NCBI RefSeq assembly: GCF_900104135.1
Contig: NZ_FNIV01000007.1
Location: 1-64,000, forward strand
Origin: Halomonas shengliensis
GTDB taxonomy: Bacteria > Pseudomonadota > Gammaproteobacteria > Pseudomonadales > Halomonadaceae
DNA length: 64,000 bases
Reading direction: 5' to 3'
How positions within the stretch are numbered: the first letter of the stretch is position 1; the number at the start of each line of letters is the position of its first letter. Shown here one piece after another: positions 52,473-59,787 of the stretch. The notes beneath the pieces were generated by a model, which was not told the origin of the DNA, ran no database searches, and saw nothing but the letters and a program-made list of their open reading frames with translations. A program made the position numbers and the translations under genes.

Positions 52473-53720
52473 TCAGACTCGCGACGCCATCGCGCGCAGG
52501 AACTGCATCATCACCCGGGTGGCGCGCTCGGCATCCTCGGCGGTGATTGCCTCGTCCGGGTGGTGGCTCAGGCCATCGCGACAGCGCACGAACAGCATGC
52601 CGATATCGGTCAGGTCATGCATCGCCAGTCCGTCGTGGCCGGCCCCGCTGAACATCCGCTCGGCCGGCTCGCCGGCGCCGTCACACGCCTCCTCCAGGAC
52701 CTCGATCAGCCACTCGGCGCAGGCCACCGCCTCGGCGGCGTAGGTGCGCTCGATTGCCACCTCGAGGCCGCGCGCCTCGGCCAGGCGGCGAAAGGCGCTC
52801 AGTATCTCCTCACGCCCGCGGGCGCGAGTCTCAGCGTCCGGTGAGCGCAGCTCCAGGGTGAAGGTCACCTCGGAGGGAATCACGTTCACGGCATTGGGGC
52901 GGACCTCGAGCTTGCCGACCACCCCGACGAAGTTGTCGGTGGCCTGGAGCAGACGATCGGCCTCCACCACCATCTCGGCGGCACCGACCAAGGCATCGCG
53001 GCGCCCCGCCATGGGGGTCGTGCCGGCATGGCCCGCCTTGCCGGTGACCGAGACCCGCTGGCGCTCGATACCGGTCAGCGCCGTCACCACGCCCACCGCA
53101 TGCTCACGCGACTCCAGCACCGGTCCCTGCTCGATATGGACCTCGACGAAGCCCAGCACCTGTTCGGGGCGTCGCGCCAGGTCGGGAATCGCCTCGGGCT
53201 CGCCACCGAAGGCCTGGATGGCCTCGGCCACGCTGATGCCCTCGGCGTCCCTGGCGGCCAGGCTCTCGTCATCCAGCGTGCCCGCCAGGGCGCGGCTGCC
53301 GATCAGGGTGGACTGGAAACGGGTGCCTTCCTCGTCGCCGAAGGCGACCACTTCCACCCCATAGGGGAGCTCCACATCCTGCTCCTTCAACGCCTGCAAC
53401 GCCACCAGTGGCAGGGCGACGCCGAGCATGCCGTCGTACTTGCCGCCCTCGGTGACGGTGTCCTGGTGGGAGCCCAGGATCAGCGTCTTCTCCCCGGCGA
53501 TCGCACGTGGGTTGCGTCCCACCAGGTTGCCCGAGGCGTCGAGACTCGGCTCCAGTCCGGCCTGGCGCATCCAGTCGCCGATCGGCTCGAGTACCTGACG
53601 GTGCTCTTCCGAGCAGAACAGCCGTGTCACGCCGGGGCCAGGTCGGGAGAAGGTCGCGGCCTCGTCGAGGCGCGCCATCAGGGTCTGCCCCAGGGAGGGG
53701 GCGTCGTTGGCAGTGTTCAT
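52473..53720 (-). CDS. M20-family Zn-dependent amidohydrolase (N-carbamoyl-L-amino acid hydrolase / allantoate amidohydrolase type)
   Basis: This 415-residue cytosolic enzyme belongs to the carbamoylase/ureidase group of M20 hydrolases. Metal ligands are visible in LILGSHQDTVTEGGKYDGMLGV (His and Asp), FGDEEGTRFQSTLIGSRALAG (two Glu) and VEVHIEQGPVLE (His). The C-terminal SGAGHDGLAMHDLTDIGMLFVRC includes another His ligand. The GKAGHAGTTPMAGRRDAL lid segment and NVIPSEVTFTLELRSPD are standard for the group. It probably hydrolyses a ureido or N-carbamoyl bond. The gene lies 14 nt downstream of the DUF1028 gene in a three-gene leftward operon. No other purine-degradation gene is nearby, so allantoate is not assured. 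Confidence 0.85.
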   Translation of the reverse strand: MNTANDAPSLGQTLMARLDEAATFSRPGPGVTRLFCSEEHRQVLEPIGDWMRQAGLEPSLDASGNLVGRNPRAIAGEKTLILGSHQDTVTEGGKYDGMLGVALPLVALQALKEQDVELPYGVEVVAFGDEEGTRFQSTLIGSRALAGTLDDESLAARDAEGISVAEAIQAFGGEPEAIPDLARRPEQVLGFVEVHIEQGPVLESREHAVGVVTALTGIERQRVSVTGKAGHAGTTPMAGRRDALVGAAEMVVEADRLLQATDNFVGVVGKLEVRPNAVNVIPSEVTFTLELRSPDAETRARGREEILSAFRRLAEARGLEVAIERTYAAEAVACAEWLIEVLEEACDGAGEPAERMFSGAGHDGLAMHDLTDIGMLFVRCRDGLSHHPDEAITAEDAERATRVMMQFLRAMASRV

Positions 53721-53734
53721 GGGGACTCCAGGGT

Positions 53735-54436
53735 TCAGCGAAGCGGTAGCGAGGCCAGGAAGTCGGCGAAGGTCGGCTCGCGTACCCGCTCGAGAAGGGC
53801 GCGCAGCTCGACCGCCGGATGCTCGGCCCAGTCCACGCGAAGATCGATGGGGGCGGCGGAGAACGACTCCACTCGCAGCGCCGCCGAGCGAGTGCCGCGG
53901 CCATCGCCGCCGACCGCCAGTGCGGCCTCGAGGGCTGCCACCAACATCTCGGGAAGCAGCGCCTCGTAGTCAGCGCGGTAGCGGGGGGATTCGACCTCTC
54001 GCCACGCCGCCTCGGCATTGACGCAGGCCTGCTCGAGGAAGTGCCGGAGCAGGGCCTCGATCACCTCGGCATCGGCCAGCATGTTGCCGGCGGCGGCGAC
54101 GGTGGGGCGACACCTGGCGGCAATCACGGGCAGGTTGTCGGCACCGCTGTGGACGGCCGCCCGGCCCTGGCGATCCATCACCAGGCACTGGCGACGGCTC
54201 GCCCCCGGGTCCGCCGACACCGCCTGGGCGAGGGCCTGCCCGGCGCTATCCGACTGACTCAACGCCGCGCGTAGCGTGTCGGGATACCAGGGGTTGGTGG
54301 CCAATCCCTGCGTCGCACAGGCCCCGATACCGCGCCAGGCATGGTGCACATAGCCGCCGACCGCCACGCCGCCGGTGGCGGTCAGTGCCGCCACCGTGCC
54401 GGTAGCCGGCTGCACATGCAGGAGGGAGAGGGTCAT
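53735..54436 (-). CDS. DUF1028-family protein (putative Ntn-type hydrolase)
   Basis: This 233-residue protein matches the DUF1028 pattern: an N-terminal strand and AVGGYVHHAWRGIGACATQGLATNPWYPDTLRAAL, then ASRRQCLVMDRQGRAAVHSGADNLPV, AAAGNMLADAEVIEALLRHFL and the acidic VGGDGRGTRSAALRV. The family has an Ntn-hydrolase-like fold and is often found with peptidases or amidases, but no reaction is established. It sits between a transporter gene (8 nt upstream) and an amidohydrolase gene (14 nt downstream), so it should act on the same compound. No signal peptide is visible, so it is cytosolic. Confidence 0.8.
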   Translation of the reverse strand: MTLSLLHVQPATGTVAALTATGGVAVGGYVHHAWRGIGACATQGLATNPWYPDTLRAALSQSDSAGQALAQAVSADPGASRRQCLVMDRQGRAAVHSGADNLPVIAARCRPTVAAAGNMLADAEVIEALLRHFLEQACVNAEAAWREVESPRYRADYEALLPEMLVAALEAALAVGGDGRGTRSAALRVESFSAAPIDLRVDWAEHPAVELRALLERVREPTFADFLASLPLR

Positions 54437-54443
54437 GGGGCGC

Positions 54444-55835
54444 TCAGTAGCCGACCAGGTGGCCGATCACCAGCCCCACCCAGGACAGCCCGTAGACCAG
54501 CACCATGAAGGGCAGGATCGCCTTCAGCCACTTCTCGTAGGAGACGCGCCCCAGCGCCAGCATGGCCAGGGTGCCACCGGAGGTGGGCACGATGAGGTTG
54601 GTGAGGCCATCACCGACCTGGAAGGCGGTGATCATCAGCTGGCGGCTCATCCCCACCAGGTCGGCCACCGGCACCAGAATGGGCATGGTGACCAGCGCCT
54701 GGCCGGAACCGGAGGGCACGAAGAGGTTGATCGCCCCCTGCACCAGGCTGGCCATGATCGCCGACAGGGCGCCGGGGATGCCCTGGATCATGCCGCTCAG
54801 GCCATAGACGATGGTGTCGATGATCTGCGCCTGCTGCAGGATCACCTGGATCGAGGCGGCCAGGCCGATGACCAGCGCGCCGGCGGTCACCTTGGAGGCG
54901 CCCTCCATCATCTGCTTGACGATCTCGTTGGCCGAGTAGCCGTTGACGATGCCGATCACGATGGCGATCAGCAGGAACATCCCGGCGATCTCGTTGATGT
55001 ACCACCCCTGGGTGAACACCCCCACCAGCATCGCCGCCAGGCCCAGCACGAAAACGCCCAGCGTCCACTTGTCCTTGCCGGTCATCACGTACTGGTCCAG
55101 GGACTTGCTCATCGCCTTGGTGTTGTCCGGCTCCTCGAAGTCCATCTTCACCACCCAGCGGCAGATATAGAAGGAGAGCAGGGCCAGCGACGACACCACC
55201 ATCAAGGTGCGCAGCCAGGCGCCGGAGAAGGTCGGCAGCTCGGCGATGCCCTGGGCCACACCGACCGTATAGGGGTTGATCGGGGAGAGCGCGAAGCCGA
55301 TGCCGATGCCACCCACCGCCATCGTCGTGCCCACCAGGCTCGAGCAGCCGATGGCGCTGGCGATGAGCACCGCGATGGGCACCAGGGCGATGTTGTTCTC
55401 GAAGCCCACGGCAACCCCGAAGAAGCCGTAGATGAAGGTACCGGCGGTAATGATCACGTTGCGGCGCTCGACACCGACGCGGTTCACGGCCACGCCGATC
55501 GCGTTCTCCAGCGCGCCGGTACGCTGCAGGATATGGAAGAGGCCGCCGGCGATGAACACGATGAAGAGATACAGCGAGGCCTCGTTGAGGCCGCGGGGAA
55601 CCGCCACGAAGATGTCGAAGGGGTTGATGGCGCCGACGTCGCTCAGGTACTGGAACGAGCCGGGCACGACACGGGTGCGCCCATCCTCCATGACCCGCTC
55701 GAACTCACCGGCGGGCACCACGAAGGTGAGCGCATAGGTGGCCAGCAGGATCAGGAAGATCAACACCATGGGGTCGGGCACCGTCTGGTACCACTTCTTC
55801 TTCGGCGCACTCAGCGCCTGGTCACGGGAGGTCAT
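54444..55835 (-). CDS. YfcC-family inner-membrane carrier
   Basis: This 463-residue polytopic protein belongs to the YfcC/C4-dicarboxylate anaerobic carrier-like group. Hallmarks are VPDPMVLIFLILLATYALTFVVPAGEFERV at the N-terminus and GVAVGFENNIALVPIAVLIASAIG. NLFVPSGSGQALVTMPILVPVADLVGMSRQLMITAFQVGDGLTNLIVPTSG follows in the second half. Members are suggested to carry amino acids, dipeptides or carboxylates. The ATG at 55835 follows AAGGAC. It is the first gene of the operon with DUF1028 and the amidohydrolase, so it is the likely importer of their substrate. Confidence 0.83.
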   Translation of the reverse strand: MTSRDQALSAPKKKWYQTVPDPMVLIFLILLATYALTFVVPAGEFERVMEDGRTRVVPGSFQYLSDVGAINPFDIFVAVPRGLNEASLYLFIVFIAGGLFHILQRTGALENAIGVAVNRVGVERRNVIITAGTFIYGFFGVAVGFENNIALVPIAVLIASAIGCSSLVGTTMAVGGIGIGFALSPINPYTVGVAQGIAELPTFSGAWLRTLMVVSSLALLSFYICRWVVKMDFEEPDNTKAMSKSLDQYVMTGKDKWTLGVFVLGLAAMLVGVFTQGWYINEIAGMFLLIAIVIGIVNGYSANEIVKQMMEGASKVTAGALVIGLAASIQVILQQAQIIDTIVYGLSGMIQGIPGALSAIMASLVQGAINLFVPSGSGQALVTMPILVPVADLVGMSRQLMITAFQVGDGLTNLIVPTSGGTLAMLALGRVSYEKWLKAILPFMVLVYGLSWVGLVIGHLVGY

Positions 55836-55892
55836 GGCTCTTGTCCTTGTGGGTTCGACACACGCCACCCCCGGATGAGTGGCGTTACGGAA

Positions 55893-55920
55893 AATTTATC
55901 ATGATAAATTGACCCGTCAA
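55893..55920 (-). promoter_or_regulatory. 18-bp palindromic operator over the promoter of the yfcC-DUF1028-amidohydrolase operon
   Basis: AATTTATCATGATAAATT (55893-55910) is a perfect 18-bp palindrome in an otherwise GC-rich region. On the minus strand TTGACG (55920-55915), a 16-bp spacer and TAAATT (55898-55893) form a promoter, so the palindrome spans the spacer and -10. A repressor bound there would block initiation. The neighbouring GntR regulator is the obvious candidate. The ATG of the first gene is about 58 nt downstream. Confidence 0.75.
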
Positions 55921-56015
55921 GGAGCGACCTCTTACCTCCTGCATCACCCGACCGGCCTGAAGCGCCCCTGTGTCCGGATGATCGAGCACCGAGAGACGTG
56001 ACGGCCGAAAGCCGT

Positions 56016-56056
56016 TAAAACGCATCGGCCCCGGCGGTTTCCCGCCGGGGCCGATG
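56016..56056 (-). terminator. intrinsic terminator of the ABC binding-protein gene
   Basis: A 15-bp perfect stem (56023-56037 with 56042-56056) has the loop TTTC. On the minus strand it lies 24 nt past the stop and is followed by CGTTTTAA, a short T-run. Confidence 0.85.
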
Positions 56057-56080
56057 TGTCACAGGTGGTGGAAAGCGGGC

Positions 56081-57301
56081 TTACTTGTCCAGGAAGCCCT
56101 TGCTGACGAACTCGCCGCCCTCGACCGCCATCTCCTCGACGATGCCCGGCACGTCGCCGTTGTCGTCGAACTCGTGGCTGCCGGAGGCGCCCTCGTAGTT
56201 GATCTCCTCGCCTGCGGCGATCAGCTCCTTGGCCTTCTCCCACTCGCCGGGCAGGATCACTTCGCCCGGGGCGGAGGAGACGCTGCGCAGCGCCGCGGAG
56301 AGGCCCTCGCGCTCGGCGTTGCCGTTCTGCTCGATGGCCAGCGCCAGCAGGAAGGCGGCGTCGTAGCCCTGGCCGGCGAACACCGCCTCGTGGGAGATGC
56401 CGCCCGCCTCGGCCAGTTCGACGAAGCGCGCGGTTCCCGGGGTGTCCGGGTTGCCCGGGCGGGTGGCGATGAAGCTGTCGTTGAGCACCTCCACGCCGAC
56501 GCCGTCGAGCAGGCCGGAGATCACCATGCCGTCGGCACCGATGTACTGGGTGAACATGCCGCTCTCGTAGGCCTGGCGCACCACCGTCTGGCCGGAGGTG
56601 TCGCCGTAGGCCAGCACCACCAGGTTGGGCACGCCGGTAGCCGAGAGGGTACCCAGCTCGGCGCGGTAGTCGGCGCGGTTGTCCTCGTGGGCCAGGTTCT
56701 CGGCCACCGTGCCGCCCTCGGCCTCGTAGGTGGCCACGAAGGCATCGGCCAGGCCGCGGCCGTAGTCGTTGTTGACGTAGGTGACCGCCACCTCGTCGAT
56801 GCCCTTGGCCAGCAGCATCTTGGCCAACGCCTCACCCTGGAAGGCGTCGGAAGGCACGGTACGGAACACCAGGTCGTTGTCCTCGAGCTCGGAGACTGCG
56901 GGGGCCGTTGAAGCCGGCGAGACCATCACCACGCCACCGGGAATCGCGGCATTGTTGGCCGCGGCGATGGTCGCCCCGGTGCACAGCGCACCGACGATGG
57001 CCGTGACCTGCTCGCTGTTGACCAGGCGGTCGGCGGCGTTGGAGGCCGCCGAGGCGTCCGAGCAGGTGGTGTCGCCGCTGGGCATGGCGACCTGCTGGCC
57101 GTCGAGCAGGCCGCCCTGCTCGTTGACGTGCTGGGCGGCGAGCTGCGCGGCGTCATACACCGGCGGGGTCAGCGTCTCGATCGGTCCGGTGAAGCCCCCC
57201 AGGAAGCCGATCTTCACCTCGGCCTGGGCCGCGCCCATGGCCAGGGTGGAGGCGGCCACCGCCATCGCTACCAGACTCTTCTGCACTGGGCTCTTCTTCA
57301 T
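56081..57301 (-). CDS. branched-chain amino acid type ABC substrate-binding protein
   Basis: This 406-residue periplasmic receptor has a signal peptide (MKKSPVQKSLVAMAVAASTLAMGAAQA) followed by VKIGFLGGFTGPIETLTPP, the start of a LivJ/K-like type I fold. Later motifs include IVGALCTGATIAAANNAAIPGGVVMVSPASTAPA and VYVNNDYGRGLADAF-like strands around the hinge. The ATG at 57301 gives the clean signal peptide; a further upstream ATG adds 11 residues. It is on the opposite strand and 4.5 kb from livGFHM, the only matching transporter in the window. The two are probably one system divided by the catabolic module. The ligand is unknown. Confidence 0.88.
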   Translation of the reverse strand: MKKSPVQKSLVAMAVAASTLAMGAAQAEVKIGFLGGFTGPIETLTPPVYDAAQLAAQHVNEQGGLLDGQQVAMPSGDTTCSDASAASNAADRLVNSEQVTAIVGALCTGATIAAANNAAIPGGVVMVSPASTAPAVSELEDNDLVFRTVPSDAFQGEALAKMLLAKGIDEVAVTYVNNDYGRGLADAFVATYEAEGGTVAENLAHEDNRADYRAELGTLSATGVPNLVVLAYGDTSGQTVVRQAYESGMFTQYIGADGMVISGLLDGVGVEVLNDSFIATRPGNPDTPGTARFVELAEAGGISHEAVFAGQGYDAAFLLALAIEQNGNAEREGLSAALRSVSSAPGEVILPGEWEKAKELIAAGEEINYEGASGSHEFDDNGDVPGIVEEMAVEGGEFVSKGFLDK

Positions 57302-57458
57302 GTTGTTCGTCTCGCTCGGTTGCTGGGATGACACACCCCCTAAATCTGGAAGGGCAAAGGGAAAAACTCAAGCCACCCCAGCCAACGCTCGGCCCCTCGC
57401 GCCGCCGCCATGGCGCCTATACTGAGCCGGGCAACCCCGACGACCCCTGGAGCCCCCC

Positions 57459-58253
57459 ATGACCCTACGCACCTCCCTGATTCGCGCCGGCCTGCTACCC
57501 ACCGCCCTGGCCCTGGCCCTGGCCCTGGCCCTGGGCCTGGCCGCCGCCAGCGCCCACGCCTTCGACCCCGCCGGAGAGGACATCGTCTACGACGTCGACG
57601 GCGAGGCCTTCGAAGGCTATCTCTCCCTGGCCGAGGGCGAGTCCCGCGGCAGCGTGCTGATCATCCACGACTGGGACGGCCTCGACGACTACGAGCGGCG
57701 CCGCGCCGACATGCTCGCCGAGCTTGGCTACGACGCCTTCGCCGCCGACCTCTATGGCCAGGGCAATCGCCCGGTCGAGACCGAAGCCAAGAAGGCCGAG
57801 ACCGCCCGCCTCTACGAGGACCGCGAACGCATGCGTGCCCTCACCCTGGCCGGCCTGGCCGAGGCCCGCGCCCAGGGGGCCGCCGCCCCCGCGGTGATCA
57901 TGGGCTACTGCTTCGGCGGCGCCGTGGTGCTGGAGATGGCACGCTCCGGCGCGGCCGAGGACGTGGCCGGCTACGCCACCTTCCACGGCGGGCTCGCCAC
58001 CCCCGAGGGGCAGAGCTGGCCCGAGGGCGCCGGCCCCCTCCTGATCGCCCACGGCGGGGCCGACCAGTCGATCTCCCTGGACGACGTCGCCACCCGCGGC
58101 GAGGAGCTCGAGGCCGCCGGCGCCACCTACGAGATCGAGGTCTACTCCGGTGCCCCCCACGCCTTCACCGTCTTCGGCAGCGACCGCTACCAACAGCGCG
58201 CCGACGAACGCTCCTGGGACGCCTTCCTCGACCTGCTGCAGGAGGCGCTTTAA
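57459..58253 (+). CDS. secreted dienelactone hydrolase family protein
   Basis: This 264-residue alpha/beta hydrolase has an N-terminal signal peptide (to about residue 34) whose hydrophobic core is an Ala-Leu repeat. The catalytic triad is Cys151 (MGYCFGGAV), Asp202 (GGADQS) and His234 (SGAPHAFTV), with the family's LIIHDWDGLDDYERRRADMLAELGYDAFAADLYGQG strand-loop region. Dienelactone hydrolases open enol-lactones, but most chromosomal homologues have unknown esterase activity. Export to the periplasm is unusual compared with classic ClcD. It stands alone and is followed by a T-tailed terminator. Confidence 0.87.
   Translation: MTLRTSLIRAGLLPTALALALALALGLAAASAHAFDPAGEDIVYDVDGEAFEGYLSLAEGESRGSVLIIHDWDGLDDYERRRADMLAELGYDAFAADLYGQGNRPVETEAKKAETARLYEDRERMRALTLAGLAEARAQGAAAPAVIMGYCFGGAVVLEMARSGAAEDVAGYATFHGGLATPEGQSWPEGAGPLLIAHGGADQSISLDDVATRGEELEAAGATYEIEVYSGAPHAFTVFGSDRYQQRADERSWDAFLDLLQEAL
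57504..57533. repeat. hexanucleotide simple repeat (GCCCTG)5 in a signal peptide
   Basis: Five perfect copies of GCCCTG follow one another and encode alternating Ala-Leu in the hydrophobic core of the hydrolase signal peptide. A degenerate sixth copy (GGCCTG) continues it. Since the unit is 6 nt, slippage would lengthen or shorten the core without a frameshift. Confidence 0.9.
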
Positions 58254-58265
58254 CCCTGCCCCCCA

Positions 58266-58288
58266 GGCCGGCGCCCTGCCGGCCCCAC
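58266..58288. repeat. intergenic palindromic repeat, copy 1
   Basis: This 23-nt GC-rich sequence contains an inverted repeat, GGCCGGC and GCCGGCC around GCCCT. The identical 23 nt occur at 59714-59736. The two copies lie just after the hydrolase gene and just after the symporter gene. They resemble a small REP-type element. Confidence 0.8.
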
Positions 58289-58319
58289 AGCTTCCTTGCC
58301 CCCACCGACCGCGGCCTGA

Positions 58320-58357
58320 AGCGCCTCCATGACGCAGAGCATGGAGGCGCTTTTTTT
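58320..58357 (+). terminator. intrinsic terminator after the dienelactone hydrolase gene
   Basis: AGCGCCTCCATG (58320-58331) and CATGGAGGCGCT (58340-58351) form a 12-bp perfect stem followed by a run of seven T residues (58351-58357). Confidence 0.95.
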
Positions 58358-58379
58358 GCGAGAACAGCGAAGGGTCTTT

Positions 58380-58433
58380 CTGTAGAATCGCCGCCCGTTG
58401 CGAAAGATCCACCATAAAGCCAACTTTCTACAG
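58380..58433 (+). repeat. 8-bp inverted repeat in the symporter leader
   Basis: CTGTAGAA (58380-58387) and TTCTACAG (58426-58433) are perfect complements separated by 38 nt. The right arm ends just before the AAGGAG ribosome site of the symporter gene. The left arm overlaps TAGAAT (58383-58388), a possible -10 with no good -35. The repeat could be an operator pair or a leader structure. Confidence 0.5.
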
Positions 58434-58447
58434 CAAGGAGTCATGTC

Positions 58448-59704
58448 ATGCCTCAGTCACCCGACGCCACCGAGGGCAACCTCTGGCGGCGCATCCCGCT
58501 ATGGCAGAAGATCCTCGCCGGCCTGCTGCTCGGCGTGCTGGCCGGCGCCCTGATGGGCGAGGGCGCCAGCGTCTTCAAGCCCATCGGCGACATCTTCATC
58601 AGCGCCATCAAGATGCTGATCGTGCCGCTGGTCTTCTCGACCCTGGTGGTCGGCATCACCGCCATGCGCGACCCGCAGAAGATGGGCCGCATCGGGGTCC
58701 GCACCATCGCGCTCTACCTGATCACCACCGCCTTCGCCATCGCCATCGGCCTGCTCGCCTCCTGGCTCTTCCAGCCGGGTGTCGGCATGGAGATGAGCTT
58801 CGAGTCCGGGGTCGAGGCCAAGGAGGCGCCCAGCCTGGTGGAGATCCTGGTCGGCCTGGTGCCCCAGAACCCCGTCGACGCCCTGGCCAGCGGCAACATC
58901 CTGCAGATCATCGTCTTCGCCATCGGCCTGGGCATCTCGCTGACCCTGATCGGCGACAAGGGCGAGCCGGTGGTGCGGGTCTTCGAGAGCTTCGCCGAGG
59001 CGATGTACAAGCTCACCGGCATCGTCATGGCCTTCGCCCCCTTCGGGGTGTTCGGCCTGATCGCCCATGTCGCCGGCAGCTACGGCCTCGAGGTGCTGCT
59101 GCCGCTGGCCAAGGTGATCGGCGTCGCCTACCTGGCCAGCGTCCTGCACGTACTGGTGGTCTACTCCGGTCTGCTGGCGCTGCTGGGTCGCCTCAACCCG
59201 CTGCGCTACCTGCAGGGCATCCTCGACGCCCTGGTGGTGGCCTACTCCTCCGCCTCCTCCTCGGGCACCCTGCCGGTCTCCATCCGCTGCGCCCAGAAGA
59301 ACCTCGGCGTCTCCGAGGGCGTCTCGGGCTTCGTGCTGCCGGTGGGCGCCACCATCAACATGGACGGCACCGCCATCTACCAGGGCGTGGTGGCGGTGTT
59401 CATCGCCCAGCTGCTCGGCGTCGACCTGAGCCTGGCGGACTACGGCATGATCATCGTCACCGGCACCCTGGCCTCCATCGGCACCGCCGGGGTGCCCGGC
59501 GCCGGCCTGGTGATGCTCTCCATCGTCATGGCCCAGATCGGCCTGCCGCTGGAGGCGATCGCGGTGATCGCCGGCATCGACCGCATCCTCGACATGGCTC
59601 GCACCAGCGTGAACGTGGCCGGCGACCTGATGGTCACCACCCTGGTCGCCAAGAGCGAGGGCGAGCTCGACGAGACCCTCTACAACGCGCCGCGCAAGAG
59701 CTGA
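58448..59704 (+). CDS. dicarboxylate/amino acid:cation symporter (DAACS family)
   Basis: This 418-residue inner-membrane symporter belongs to the GltP/DctA family, which couples glutamate, aspartate or C4-dicarboxylate uptake to Na+ or H+. Diagnostic parts are the serine-rich hairpin VVAYSSASSSGTLPVS, the metal/substrate site PVGATINMDGTAIYQGV, the second hairpin GTLASIGTAGVPGAG and the last-helix DRILDMARTSVNVAGD. The final aspartate/arginine pair in that helix contributes to substrate choice. The ATG follows AAGGAG with overlapping ATGs (GTCATGTCATG). It is monocistronic, set between a strong terminator and a GC-rich repeat. Confidence 0.93.
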   Translation: MPQSPDATEGNLWRRIPLWQKILAGLLLGVLAGALMGEGASVFKPIGDIFISAIKMLIVPLVFSTLVVGITAMRDPQKMGRIGVRTIALYLITTAFAIAIGLLASWLFQPGVGMEMSFESGVEAKEAPSLVEILVGLVPQNPVDALASGNILQIIVFAIGLGISLTLIGDKGEPVVRVFESFAEAMYKLTGIVMAFAPFGVFGLIAHVAGSYGLEVLLPLAKVIGVAYLASVLHVLVVYSGLLALLGRLNPLRYLQGILDALVVAYSSASSSGTLPVSIRCAQKNLGVSEGVSGFVLPVGATINMDGTAIYQGVVAVFIAQLLGVDLSLADYGMIIVTGTLASIGTAGVPGAGLVMLSIVMAQIGLPLEAIAVIAGIDRILDMARTSVNVAGDLMVTTLVAKSEGELDETLYNAPRKS

Positions 59705-59713
59705 CCCTTCGGG

Positions 59714-59736
59714 GGCCGGCGCCCTGCCGGCCCCAC
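59714..59736. repeat. intergenic palindromic repeat, copy 2
   Basis: These 23 nt are identical to 58266-58288 and lie 10 nt past the symporter stop codon. The stem here extends to GGGGCCGGC/GCCGGCCCC (59712-59734), so it can also act as a weak terminator. Confidence 0.8.
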
Positions 59737-59787
59737 CGACGCCTCCATGCTAGAGTGACCGCCACACCCCGACGCGCGGAGGTCACC

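Noticed and set aside
52473-53720. Allantoate amidohydrolase of a purine-degradation cluster
   Set aside because: No other allantoin or urate genes are present, and the adjacent DUF1028 and YfcC genes do not fit. A broader N-carbamoyl/amide hydrolase label is safer.
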